Source: Pyronema omphalodes (Eukaryota > Ascomycota > Pezizomycetes > Pezizales > Pyronemataceae). Taken from it: DNA of 64,000 bases. The translations under genes were made by a program, and so were the position numbers. Each line of letters opens with the position of its first letter. Position 1 is the stretch's first letter. Shown piece after piece: positions 50,339-60,187 of the stretch. The stretch spans positions 186,001 to 250,000 of the forward strand of contig JAJJXM010000036.1 of assembly GCA_024516155.1 (NCBI GenBank), in the 5' to 3' direction. Below the pieces are notes generated by a model, which had not been told where the DNA came from, searched no databases, and saw only the letters and a program-made list of their open reading frames with translations.

Positions 50339-50544
50339 GGAGGACTTCCCATCGCTCAATTCGGGGCGGATGGAACAACCCCAACTTCACCTATACGATA
50401 GCAATGGAAAATCCGAATAGACAGGGGAGTAGGTACCCTCCGGGCCTGTCTATCCTAGTGCTCTATTCGCGTTCTATAGAAAATATTTTTTTGTGGTGAA
50501 ATAGGCTCTCCCCTTCGTCGCTATAGAGCGATGGGAAGTCCTCC
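50339..50544. mobile_element. small inverted-repeat (MITE-like) element
   Basis: A perfect 19-bp terminal inverted repeat is present: ggaggacttcccatcgctc at 50339-50357 and its complement at 50526-50544, 206 bp overall. AGT flanks both sides (50336-50338 and 50545-50547), a possible 3-bp target duplication. An inner inverted repeat around tagacagg (about 50419 and 50449) could form a second hairpin. There is no coding capacity. The family is not identified. Confidence 0.75.
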
Positions 50545-50712
50545 AGTGGTATATATGGAGTTGATGAGGAATTTTATTTTTTAATTATAGAGAAGAGTAA
50601 GAAGGAAAGGGACCAAATATATAGAGCCTCATGCTATTCATAGGCTCGCTGAAAATTAAGGTTTCGCTAAGAAGATAAGCATCGACTATAAATGGTGGGG
50701 GCCATATATGTA

Positions 50713-51852
50713 CTAAGTGGCCGACACCATACATACCACATTGAGTTTTTCACTGTTTCTGGGGTGAAAAAAAAAAACCAACGAGCCTGCAGCACTTCCA
50801 TAGGCTGCCATCTTGGCACCATACAACCCAAGTAACACATTTTCTATATGCCGATCCCTATCAAAATCGTCAGCTGTGCGTTCAGCAAGTGGGCTGTGCA
50901 AGTTGGCTGCGCAAGCTTACCTGTTGATTCTAACTACACGTCCCGTCGTATTTTTGACGCCCTGACGTGACGAATATTGTATTCGCCATTTTCGGGCCTT
51001 TCTACACTTAAGTTTTCTACGGCTATCTAATGATATTCTACGGCTATCTACGCTATGAATAACCTTAGAAGCGCCTCCATCAATCGAGTCGAGTCCATCG
51101 AGACCAGTCTCTCCACAATCTGTAACAAATCCATCCGTGCAGAGTCCCTCAAGACTAGTCCCTCCATCATCTGTAACAGATTTATCTGTGCTGGGATTCT
51201 CAACATTTTGTGGTGCATTATTTCCTTGCATAGGGACGAGAGCCACGAGTTCATCTATGAAATCTTTAAGCTTCTGCCTCAGTTCCTGCGCCTGTGACTT
51301 CCGAAAGAACGCCCATTTTGTTCTAGTTATCCTTGTGGCTTTCTTCGTCGAAAACATTCGATTATGAATCGGCTTGCCGTACTGAGCCGCAAAAAGTCCC
51401 ATCCCTACCGCTTCTCCCAAGGTCTTTTGTTTCGAACCGAAAGACCAAGATCGGGAGCTCCTTCTCAATTTGTCTTCAACCTGTCTTGATGAGAGCGTAA
51501 AAGAAAGTGACCTCAAACTTCTTGGAAACCCTGTCTTCGACTTATGCTTTTGCATAATCTCCTTCGCTTCACCAAATGTTTCAATCGCCAGCGTCAACAA
51601 ATTACGAACCGTGGCGGCAATTTCGGGATCGTTCAGTCGTGGGTCAAGGTGGTGTCGACCTTCCGAGTTGTCGCCGCTATATAGTCCTGCTTCGCGGCCC
51701 CAGTCTCGAAGTCGAAGGTAGTCCGCCTTAACCAGAACAGAGAAGCTCCAGACGTCATCATCACAGGACCGGAATGCAGATAAACCATCGACGATAGTAA
51801 GAACAGAGTTGAAGAGGCCTGCAATGCCCAACGCGAGGCCTGCTGGTTCCAT
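50713..51852 (-). CDS. HeLo-domain protein, possible cell-death effector
   Basis: Exon 1 51852-50921; a good GTAAGC donor and an AG at 50858 allow exon 2 50857-50713, 358 aa in total; without splicing, 311 aa. The N-terminus MEPAGLALGIAGLFNSVLTIVDGLSAF and RLRDWGREAGLY are typical of HeLo domains. The domain seems to end near residue 210 at ELRQKLKDFIDELVALVP. HeLo domains in HET-S and relatives are membrane-active cell-death modules controlled by C-terminal amyloid motifs. Here the tail has a two-fold repeat (VTDDGGTSLEG / VTDCGETGLDG), a DSRRISLDSRRK doublet, and across the intron NRDRHIENVLLGLYG, which loosely recalls the GNxYG end of HET-s-type motifs. No NLR partner gene is present in the window. 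Function is inferred from the N-terminus only. Confidence 0.68.
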
Positions 51853-52426
51853 GGTTGAAGACTTCTGCCGTTCTTCGTAAGTAACTATTCAATAACCATA
51901 GCGATGACGAATCGAGAAATCACACCTCTTTCAAACTTCAAACTTCAAGTTTTGTATTGCAACAATCACGATCGTATGGTGTCGCTTTTCAGAACTTTAT
52001 TATCACGATCGTCTTCCGTTTGTTCACTTTGCCGATGAAATGCGTATATTTCCCCTCTAAACAAAAATATTAGAAATATTCTGGCCCGGAACAAATGAAA
52101 CTTACTGAATTCAAACGCAAGTATCCGATGTCAATCTAACTTTGATTCTCTGTTGGTATAATCTAGTTCACGATGGGGGACTGTGAGAGAAAGTGGGAAA
52201 TCAGGCTGTGACACTGTGTGCCAACGCAGAGCTGAGGCAGTGCTGCGTCGGCATGCCGAATGTACGTGATACATGCGTACAGATGTTCAGCCAATAGGGG
52301 GCTCTGGTTATGAACAATCCCTGCTACAAATCTCACAGGACTTCTGTACTGAGTTGAGGTTTCCGTGAGCTGAGTGGACACCTACTTCACCACGTTCAGC
52401 TTATACCGAGTGATGTTACATGTACT
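51853..52426. other. HeLo gene promoter side, no other gene
   Basis: No gene is recognised in this stretch; it ends at the target duplication of the SINE. Confidence 0.5.
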
Positions 52427-52790
52427 TTTAACCCCTTTTGATAATATAATAATAATATTCTCATTTATGTTCCCAACCGATAGGTTATGACAATCGTAAC
52501 ATTACTATTACATTTCTTTTTTCTCCCAAATATTTCCTTTGCTTCTTGTCTATACCTAAGAAGGCATAGATCAGGATAAGCGGGGCTACTCTTAACATAT
52601 GTCAAGTGCCCTTTCACTACACAGAGTGACTACTCAACCTGAGCTGCCGGGTAAACCTCCCTTGAGGGCAAACCCCGGTTACCAAGATATACCTGTGGGA
52701 GCGGCATGGGATTCGAACCCGTTGCATTTGCGCAGTTGCAGGGAGTTATACCACTACACCACTGGGGCCGCCCCCTTTAACCCCTTTTGA
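52427..52790 (-). mobile_element. tRNA-derived SINE with 15-bp target duplications
   Basis: The body 52442-52775 lies on the minus strand between exact 15-bp direct repeats tttaaccccttttga (52427-52441 and 52776-52790). Its 5' part is tRNA-like: a perfect A-box match TGGTGTAGTGG (complement at 52751-52761) and a perfect B-box GGTTCGAATCC (complement at 52709-52719). A GGGCGGC / GCCGCTC stem pairs like an acceptor arm with one wobble. About 250 bp of unrelated body follows, then an ATT/ATA-repeat tail next to the 3' duplication. This is the architecture of a SINE mobilised by a LINE partner through target-primed reverse transcription. The anticodon arm is degenerate, so it is not a working tRNA gene. 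Confidence 0.88.
52709..52761 (-). promoter_or_regulatory. internal RNA polymerase III promoter (A and B boxes) of the SINE
   Basis: B-box at 52709-52719 and A-box at 52751-52761, read on the minus strand, spaced as in a tRNA gene without intron. Both match consensus at every informative base, so the copy may still be transcribed. Confidence 0.75.
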
Positions 52791-53342
52791 AAGAACACGA
52801 GTGATATACCGTGAAGAGCCCACCCGCTCTGCCGCGCCTCTGCTTCCCCATCCTTGAGGTCCCACAATGCATCACTCGATCACCCTAGAAAGGCTTAGCC
52901 AATCGGCAAAATGTGTGAACCCCCAGGGTTGATTTCAGCGTTCTGACACCATCTTCATTCCCCAACTCGAGGAGTTTCCCTGGGATCCGCTTGAGGGCAG
53001 GTACGGGATTCTAATGGCAGTCCAACTCGGTTGACAAGCTATAAGCTCCCCTCACCTTTCCCCGGGTATATTTCCCTACATAACCATAACCATAACTATA
53101 TAAAGTTATAAAAGCGATGATTCACATCACCATTAGTCTATACACAGCATACATATTTATATATTTACATGTATTTACATACCAATCCCGCCATGAAGTT
53201 CGTCTACACCCGATTACTAACAACTGACACGGCATATCAATTACAGTTATAGTAGTACAGAATTAATTAACCGAAAACCCAAAAAGCGCCCGGATAATGA
53301 CGTTCGCGTTGCTATGTGTAACTGATGAACCAATCAAATAAC
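52791..53342. other. no gene recognised between SINE and long-TIR element X
   Basis: AT-rich to mixed sequence without long frames. Confidence 0.4.
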
Positions 53343-54844
53343 TACGGCAATGCATTTGTACATGGAGGGCCAAAAGAATTTTGCCACATGCATTTGTACA
53401 TGGAGGGCCAAAAGAATTTTGCCACCGAACCAACACCAGATGTATGTCGCATGCACAACATCCAACAAGTGCACTTTCGCGCACTACCACCCACCAGCCA
53501 CAGACACCGTTGCCCCGACCATACCACACCGCTGACTAAACCACGGAAACGCGCATTACATGACACAAAATATTCTTAAGCGTAAATCAAACAATTGTTA
53601 AGTAAAAGACATCAAGACTATAAAGCGCAAATAACACAGTTGTCATTAAAAAAAATTGATGGACGGTTCTGCAGTGGCTGTTGAGATAGTGGCGATTTAG
53701 ATCGAACAGAATATTCTATGAGCGCAGATAAAGCAGTCTGTACAATGAATGAATACAAATGGAGTGATGCAGGATGAGATTTTACATTACAGCCCTGAGA
53801 ATAGTAAATAAATGGAGTGGAAAAAGGATTTTCTTGCTGATATTCTGAGCTATCGTAGTTTTTTCCCCCATAGAAACACCACAGCACTTATTGAAACTTC
53901 ATAGAAACAACAGACTTTTCTTTTAGCAACGGAATGATGTCACGGTTGATTGCCTTGAGAAGCGGCTGCTCCATGTATATTTAATGCTTTCTTTCTTCAC
54001 TGTATATACATAGTGGAATGATTTAGTGGCGATCGAAGGAAGGGAAATGCGAGGCGTTTTAATTTGATTGACGGCGAAATCATTTTTTTCTCCCTGGCAT
54101 CATAAGCTTTTTTTTTAAATTTTAAATTTAGGGTTTTTTTTTATCCAGAATGCTTTGTGTGATTCTTTTGGACGCGAGGGTAATGCTAATTCTACATGTG
54201 TGATGTGTTTTTGCAAGTTTTGTGACATACATATCAAGATCCACCTATTAAAGGAGCTAAAGAGATCTTCACGGACATAATAAGCAAGAATCTGGAGAGA
54301 AAAGACAAAATAAAGAAAAAATGAAAGCAAGAACCGTACTGATGGTGACGTTATTGTTTGTTTTAAGTCATATTCACAACAGTACGGTCTTGATTTCTTC
54401 TCTGCCAGTGGTAAAAACAGTAATACCTCTGATTCTCTAATATCTTACTCTTAGCCCCGAACCCAGGAGAATCTCTACATTTTACTGATCATTATTTACT
54501 TTTATACGCGCTGTTATACAAAATTTTCTGTAGCATTACTGCCTTTCTATTCATTTTTTCTAACTACTGCGTTATGTGCGTTTTAAAATACCGATATCAT
54601 CGATTTGATCATTGTTTTATTTACGCTTAACAATATTCTGTGCCATTTATATAACAAATGTACTTGCTGCGCGCTTCCGATTTTATGGAGCGCCACAGCC
54701 TGTGGTTTAGTCAGCGGTGTTTGTGGCTTGTAGGTCATGGGTGGTGGAAAGTGCACTTGTTGGATGTTGTGCATGCGACGTGCATGGAGTGTTGGTTTTG
54801 TGGCAAAATTCTTTTGGCCCTCCATGTACAAATGCATTGCCGTA
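53343..54844. mobile_element. long-TIR element X (non-autonomous DNA transposon)
   Basis: The element starts TACGGCAATGCATTTGTACA and ends in its complement at 54844. The inverted repeats are long (roughly 200 bp, imperfect): both ends share the GGGCCAAAAGAATTTTGCCAC, CGCATGCACAACATCCAACA and CCGCTGACTAAACCAC words and the TTAAGCGTAAAT word further in. The left end carries a 38-bp tandem duplication of the terminal repeat (53350-53387 and 53388-53425). The AT-rich middle has no recognisable coding sequence. It abuts the left-truncated element Y. It shares terminal sequence with elements Y and Z. Confidence 0.82.
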
Positions 54845-55110
54845 ATGGAGGGACAAAAAAACTTTGCATTTTTAATTTGCATTTACACTTTTCACTTTTC
54901 ATCTGTTGCAACGCAGCAGTGCAACAGAGGAAGAGTGCCCACCTACCAAAATAAATTGTCGCCACAACGACGCAGCCACACCGCTGACTAAAACACTGAC
55001 AGATGCGCATCACGAGATCGCAAGCGCGTACCGCTGCTGCACTGCGCAGAGATGCGGTTTTGCTTCAACACTTGAAGACACAGCGTGATACTTTACTTGG
55101 GCATTCATAG

Positions 55111-55377
55111 ATGGATGAAATGTTGAATTTACGTGTTATGTGTTATTTTACAATGTTATCCTGTATCTCTATATCTCAGGTTTGTCGTTTCTCCGCGTCA
55201 TGCACCAGAGTTTTCTCCACCATGGTCTCTACTACCAAGATTGCCGCCGCAGAGTGGATACAGGTAAGCAATGCTCCCGCTATGGAGGATGACCCGGAAG
55301 GAAGAAGAATAGGTTGGGAAACACTGATCAAATCTGAGATCGAGCATGAAGCAGTTCTGATCGAACAAGACGTATAA
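55111..55377 (+). CDS. small ORF inside element Y (88 codons), unknown
   Basis: The frame runs MDEMLNLRVMCYF to IEQDV. The same frame is open in element Z (56458-56724) with a handful of residue changes scattered along it. I know no family resembling it. A GTAAGC word inside (after GGATACAG) could be a splice donor, so the true product may differ. Conservation between copies may reflect recent common origin rather than selection. Confidence 0.25.
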   Translation: MDEMLNLRVMCYFTMLSCISISQVCRFSASCTRVFSTMVSTTKIAAAEWIQVSNAPAMEDDPEGRRIGWETLIKSEIEHEAVLIEQDV

Positions 55378-55796
55378 TGCTGTAAAAAAAAAACAAAAAA
55401 CACTAAAGACATATACATAATTAAGTACCTAGATAGCCGAAGGACAGCAAAAGCGAGAAATGAGTATTGAGTCAGAAAAGCCGAATAAAGGAAGTGCGAG
55501 GAAGAAGAGAAAAGGATGAGACGAAAACTGAAGAGAGGCGAGTGGAGACGTCTGAAAAGAATAGGAAAAAGGCTAGGGCGAAGTGAGAGAGGCGGAGAGA
55601 AGGGGAGCGGAGATGAGTGAAACGGAGCAGAGAAGAGAGTAGTGGAGAAGAGAGGAGCGGTGAGACGAGGAGCGGTGAAGACGGAAGTAGAGCGGTGAGG
55701 AGAGAAGCGGAGAGAAAAGAAGAGCAGAGGAGAGCTGGGGAGAGCAGAGGAGAGCTGGGGATAGCTGGGGATAGCTGGGGATAGCTGGGGAGAGCA

Positions 55797-55813
55797 GGGT
55801 TAGGGTAACCCTA
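55797..55813. repeat. telomere-repeat-like palindrome in element Y
   Basis: GGGTTAGGGTAACCCTA, i.e. TTAGGG-type units facing each other. The same word is at 57112-57128 in element Z. Confidence 0.7.
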
Positions 55814-56457
55814 GTCAGCAGTGTGGCTGTGTCGTTGCGTTGCAACAGATGAATCCTGAAAAATGAAAATTGCAAAATGCAAATTAAAAATGCAAAGTTT
55901 TTTTGTCCCTCCATGTACAGATGCGTTGCCGTACATAGGCCATTTAGATGGCTTTGAGCAATTGCGTATTTACATAATTAGTTCTAAGCATGGCCAGTAC
56001 TATATTGATTGACAGCTAGTTTTTTGAGTAGATGCCAATTGACCCGTCTTCTCCATAACTCAGTTTCCATGCCCCAAACCCTAAACCAATACACTGGACT
56101 AAACTAGGGTAGCTCCAACAATCTGCCAACTACATACGTTAATCATAAAGCCGCACTAGACTATCCAGTACCTACGGCAACGCATCTGTACATGGAGGGA
56201 CAAAAAAACTTTGCATTTTTAATTTGCATTTACACTTTTCACTTTTCATCTGTTGCAACGCAGCAGTGCAACAGAGGAAGGGTGCCCACCTACCAAAATA
56301 AATGGTCGCCACAACGACGCAGCCACACCGCTGACTAAAACACAGACAGATGCGCATCACAAAATCGCAAGCGCGTACCGCTGCTGCACTGTGTAGAGAT
56401 GTGGTTTTGCTTCAAGACTTGAAAACACAGCGTGATAATTCACTTGGGCATTGAAAG

Positions 56458-56724
56458 ATGGATGAAATGTTGAATTTACGTGTTATGTGTTATTTTACAA
56501 TGTTATCCTGTATCTCCATATCTCAGATTTGTCCTTTCTCCGCGTCATGCACCAGAGTTTTCTCCAACATGGTCTCTATTACCAATATTGCCACCGCAGA
56601 GTGGATACAGGTAAGCAATGCTCCCGCTATGGAGGATGACCCGGAAGGAAGAAGAATAGGTTGGGAAACACTGATCAAATCTAAGAACGAGCATGAAGCA
56701 GTTCTGATCGAACAAGACGTATAA
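56458..56724 (+). CDS. small ORF inside element Z (88 codons), unknown
   Basis: Counterpart of the frame in element Y with the same start and end. Changes include V/I, T/N and K/N, and no stop or frameshift separates them. Function unknown. Confidence 0.25.
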   Translation: MDEMLNLRVMCYFTMLSCISISQICPFSASCTRVFSNMVSITNIATAEWIQVSNAPAMEDDPEGRRIGWETLIKSKNEHEAVLIEQDV

Positions 56725-57111
56725 TGCTGTAAAAAAAACAAAAAACACTAAAGACATATACATAATTAAGTTCCTAGATAGCCGAAGGACAGCAAAAGCG
56801 AGAAATGCGTATTGAGCCAGAAAAGTCGAATAAAGGAAGTGCGAGGAAGAAGAGAAAAGGATGAGACGAAAACTGAAGAGAGGCGAGTGGAGACGTCTGA
56901 AAAGAATAGGAAAAAGGCTAGGGCGAAGTGAGAGAGGCGGAGAGAAGGGGAGCGGAGATGAGTGAAACGGAGCAGAGAAGAGAGTAGTGGAGAAGAGAGG
57001 AGCGGTGAGACGAGGAGCGGTGAAGACGGAAGTAGAGCGGTGAGGAGAGAAGCGGAGAGAAAAGAAGAGCAGAGGAGAGCTGGGGAGAGCTGGGGATAGC
57101 TGGGGAGAGCA

Positions 57112-57128
57112 GGGTTAGGGTAACCCTA
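57112..57128. repeat. telomere-repeat-like palindrome in element Z
   Basis: Identical to the word at 55797-55813 in element Y, in the same relative place just after the AGCTGGGGAT repeats. Confidence 0.7.
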
Positions 57129-57253
57129 ATCAGCAGTGTGGCTGTGTCGTTGCGTTGCAACAGATGAATCCTGAAAAATGAAAATTGCAAAATGCAAATT
57201 AAAAATGCAAAGTTTTTCTGTCCCTCCATGTACAGATGCGTTGCCGTAGTACC

Positions 57254-58541
57254 TTCAAAGCTGCAAAAACGATGTTCATAGTCCACGGCCTCCAATCCTG
57301 CAAATCCAACACATGTGTTTACGAGGTTATAGGCATACTTCAATTCGATTCTGACTAAACCTTTCCTACTGTACGGGGGATATATCAATTATAATAAAGC
57401 CAACCTTTACAGGGTGGACATTATTTCTCTTTCTCTTTCTCTCCCACGTGCGGTACCACCCGGAAACAATGTTATTTCCTTGCCGTGGGTATCGACACGA
57501 TTTTGACTTTCAAACACTGAATGAATTATGGAAGAGGGGGGGAGTGAAGGTATATTGGTAACTGCACTGGGATTGTATAAGGGGTATAATGGAGATGGTA
57601 TAAAGGAGATAGGGATGAATACTGGGGTGAGTTGCTGACTTTCACCTTGCGAATGCCTGGTTATAAAAGATCGAGAGGTGGGCTAGCCGCTGTATCATAT
57701 CAGTGGCTAAATAACGGTAGGGAAAGCTTATTGATGATGGTTAAGAATCAGCAGGTGACGGGTCTGTATCAAGTCTTCATTCCGCGGTTTGAAAATATAT
57801 TTACAACAACATACCCGGTGAGTATATATCATCATCCGACTTTCCCTTCATAAGAGACAGTAGTGTTTTACATCATAGCAAACAGAACTTCTAATCATGA
57901 ATTAAGGTTCCATATCATAGGATGTTTTTACCACACCTACTTTGGGAGGATAAAACATCTTCTTCCCGTTGATGCTAGCGGGAGCAGAATCGGTATATGT
58001 ATATCTCTTCACATCGAAATAGACACGTAGGGGACCTTGGGGCGGCGGGGGGAAGAATGTTGCAGTTATATCTGGATTATAATTTTGAATTACGAATGAC
58101 GAGTGGTGTTACGGAGATGTTACTGTTACAAAGATGTAGATTTAGATGTAGACTTGAATAGCTTTTAGATTAGGCATAGTGATTGTACATATGAAGGACG
58201 CCTACTCTTGCCCACCTCTCTCCACCTCTCCCCCCTCAATACATACATCACTCAACCCTAAACCAAGCCCTCCAGCAAGAGGACCCCTACAAAAAGTAGC
58301 CGTAGTAATTCTAGTTTTCTTCTCCATTATGTACCTACATACATACTACATCAGAAAACAAAAAGGAAAACAAATACCAGAATTTTGATGAGGATATATA
58401 TTGATACTGACAATTTCCTTCACCATTACAATATCCCGACGATCGTATAGTTCATTCTCTTTTTGATATCCATCCCTCCTTCCCTTCAACATCCGGCCGC
58501 AAACCCACCCGCCCCACCCGCCTCACCCCACCCACCCACCC
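57254..58541. other. mostly non-coding; one doubtful small membrane-protein frame
   Basis: No recognised family. A 66-codon frame from the ATG at 58191 to 58388 has a Pro/Ser-rich start and one hydrophobic stretch (VAVVILVFFSIMYLH) followed by basic residues, like a single-span membrane protein. There is no homology support. The right end is C-rich. Confidence 0.3.
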
Positions 58542-60062
58542 CTAAACCCCCTCCCTCCTCTTCCTCTTCCTCTCCCTCTCCCTCTCCTTCCTCCGTCTCT
58601 CCCTCATGCCCTCCACAAACGCACCCACCTCCCTCGCAGCCACAACCTGCACCAACCCCTCCCTCAACACCGCCTGCAACCTCTCTCTAAACGCCTTATC
58701 AACGCCCCTCGCCTCCGCATCCAGCATAACTCTTTTCGCCAAATCCCTAAACTCCTCTGCCGTCTCTGGAGTCTTCGGGGGTTCCTGTGGCGATATCGGG
58801 GGTGCCAAAGCCGGATGAGTGGGGGCGGGAAGAAGCTGCGAGATGATTAGAGATGGGTTAAGAGGTTCTAGACCCGTGCGACGGAAGGCGGAGGTTATTT
58901 GTGGGGGTTTTAGGAGGGATTTACGGAGGGTATGGAGGGCGGAGAGGAAGGGGGTTGTTTTTGGGGTTTGGGATATAGCGGAGGAGGGGATCAGGAGGTC
59001 TAGAGGTTGGAGGAGATGGGAGGTGTGTGGTGGGATACAAAAGGGGATGATTTTTCGTTCATCGCAGTAGTCGAGGAATGGTTTGGTGAAGTAGGAGGTG
59101 TAGCTATCTAGAAGGAGGAGACGGTATGCTCCGAAGGTTCGGCGGGCGGAGAATTTGTCGAAGTGTTTAAGCCAGGTCATGGATAACTCGTCGGTTGAGG
59201 ATCCGGTTTTTGACATGGCGATGAGGTAGTTATCGGGTTGGTCGGTGGACCAGTTTTCTTGGTCTAGTTCAGAGGGGACGATGATCATCGGGGGTATTAT
59301 TTCCCCTTTTGCGCTGATTGTTTCACAAACTGTGAGGAGTTCTTTATTTGTTGCCGTGATGAAATGTGTTTGTCCATAACGACGGTATAGTTTTCTTGTG
59401 ATGATCCGTTGCTCATTCTCTTCCGCAACCCGGAATGTAATCTCATCAAAGCTGTAAATATCCCTATTATTAACCCCATTCTCCACCCGGATTTTCTTCA
59501 GCTTTTCAAACCAATTCCGGAAAGTTTCTGGATCCTTGGCATTTTTCTTAGCAATATCCATCGTGGCTTTATTTTTCACAGGATACTCTTTATGCCGCCA
59601 CAACAATCTCTTGGCCCAATTTTCCCCCACGACCTTCGGCTTCCCAGTAGCATTATCCTCCTCCTCATCCTCCTCCTCCTCCTCCCCCTCCTCCTCCTCC
59701 TCCTCCTCAGTATCCCTCTCCCCGCCGCTGCAATCCCTCCTCAAAATCCCATTCGCACAAGCAGTAACCATTTTCAGCCTAACACAAGCACCAATGTCAT
59801 TCAACCGATCCAGGTACGTAAAAACCTCCATCTCCTGTAGTTCGGTAAGTTTTTTATTTGAACCCGGCCGCGCAGTTTTCGGCGGTTGACCGTGCCATCG
59901 TGCTCGTAATCGTCGGACGGGGACATTGAAGGAACGTGCTACGGCGGCTAGGTTGATGTTGCTTGTTGAGCCGTCTGGGTTTTGGAGACTGGATAGGGCG
60001 CTTTGGATTCGGGCTTCGATTGTGGCGTAGGTTTCTTTGGGGGGTGGGGTGTTGGGGGACAT
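58542..60062 (-). CDS. pogo/Tigger-like DDE transposase, intact ORF
   Basis: Single-exon 506-aa protein of the Tc1/mariner superfamily pogo branch. An N-terminal psq-type helix-turn-helix (NINLAAVARSFNVPVRRLRARW, about 37-58) is followed by a CENP-B/Tc5-type DNA-binding domain (ending ENWAKRLLWRH) interrupted by a run of ~25 mostly Glu/Asp residues. The catalytic domain shows D206 (SFDEITF), D319 (LLLDSYTS) and D355 (LLQPLDLL), spacing DD35D, with the family's IPFCIPPHTSHLLQPLD. The part after D355 is shorter than usual, going quickly to ITSAFRRTGLEPLNP. The C-terminus is a basic RERRRKERERERKRKRR tail. The ATG at 60062 is the only good start. I found no terminal inverted repeats or TA duplications nearby, so it could be a degenerating or domesticated copy. 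Confidence 0.88.
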   Translation of the reverse strand: MSPNTPPPKETYATIEARIQSALSSLQNPDGSTSNINLAAVARSFNVPVRRLRARWHGQPPKTARPGSNKKLTELQEMEVFTYLDRLNDIGACVRLKMVTACANGILRRDCSGGERDTEEEEEEEGEEEEEDEEEDNATGKPKVVGENWAKRLLWRHKEYPVKNKATMDIAKKNAKDPETFRNWFEKLKKIRVENGVNNRDIYSFDEITFRVAEENEQRIITRKLYRRYGQTHFITATNKELLTVCETISAKGEIIPPMIIVPSELDQENWSTDQPDNYLIAMSKTGSSTDELSMTWLKHFDKFSARRTFGAYRLLLLDSYTSYFTKPFLDYCDERKIIPFCIPPHTSHLLQPLDLLIPSSAISQTPKTTPFLSALHTLRKSLLKPPQITSAFRRTGLEPLNPSLIISQLLPAPTHPALAPPISPQEPPKTPETAEEFRDLAKRVMLDAEARGVDKAFRERLQAVLREGLVQVVAAREVGAFVEGMRERRRKERERERKRKRREGV

Positions 60063-60176
60063 GGTGATGGTGGGGTGGTGGGGGTGGTGGGGAGGTGGTG
60101 GGGTGGTGAGGGGGGAATAAGGCGGTGGGATGGTGGGGGGAATAAGACGGGGGAGCGGCGGCGTATATTGTGAAGC

Positions 60177-60187
60177 TATATATATAG
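60177..60187 (-). promoter_or_regulatory. TATA box upstream of the DDE transposase
   Basis: TATATATATAG about 115-125 bp before the ATG at 60062 on the minus strand; suggests the transposase can be transcribed. Confidence 0.5.

Larger units (their letters stand above)
54845..55933 (+). mobile_element. long-TIR element Y, left end truncated
   Basis: It is nearly identical to element Z across its length. The left end starts at ATGGAGGGACAAAAAAAC, lacking the first ~19 bases of the terminus, directly after the right end of X. The right end is the full inverted terminus ending TTGCCGTA at 55933. It contains an 88-codon frame (55111-55377) shared with Z, a purine-rich tract (55480-55800), a variable 10-bp repeat (AGCTGGGGAT-like, about 55734-55796) and a telomere-like word (55797-55813). 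Confidence 0.85.
56173..57248 (+). mobile_element. long-TIR element Z, complete copy
   Basis: Both ends are complete: TACGGCAACGCATCTGTACA at the left and its complement at the right, with about 60 bp of inverted repeat continuing into TTTGCATTTTTAATTTGCA. GTACC flanks the element on both sides (56168-56172 and 57249-57253), suggesting a 5-bp target duplication; alternatively the terminal TA is a Tc1/mariner-type duplication and the matching GTACC is chance. The 1076-bp element encodes only the small unknown frame, so it depends on a transposase from elsewhere. It differs from Y mainly by scattered substitutions and by fewer AGCTGGGGAT repeats. Confidence 0.88.

Noticed and set aside
52698..52775. 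A tRNA gene on the minus strand
   Set aside because: A and B boxes are perfect, but the anticodon arm does not fold and the sequence sits inside a unit bounded by 15-bp duplications; it is the head of a SINE.
55573..57388. Minus-strand Ser/Leu/Pro-rich frames (113 and 156 codons) in elements Y and Z
   Set aside because: They are translations of the purine-rich simple tract and have no independent support.
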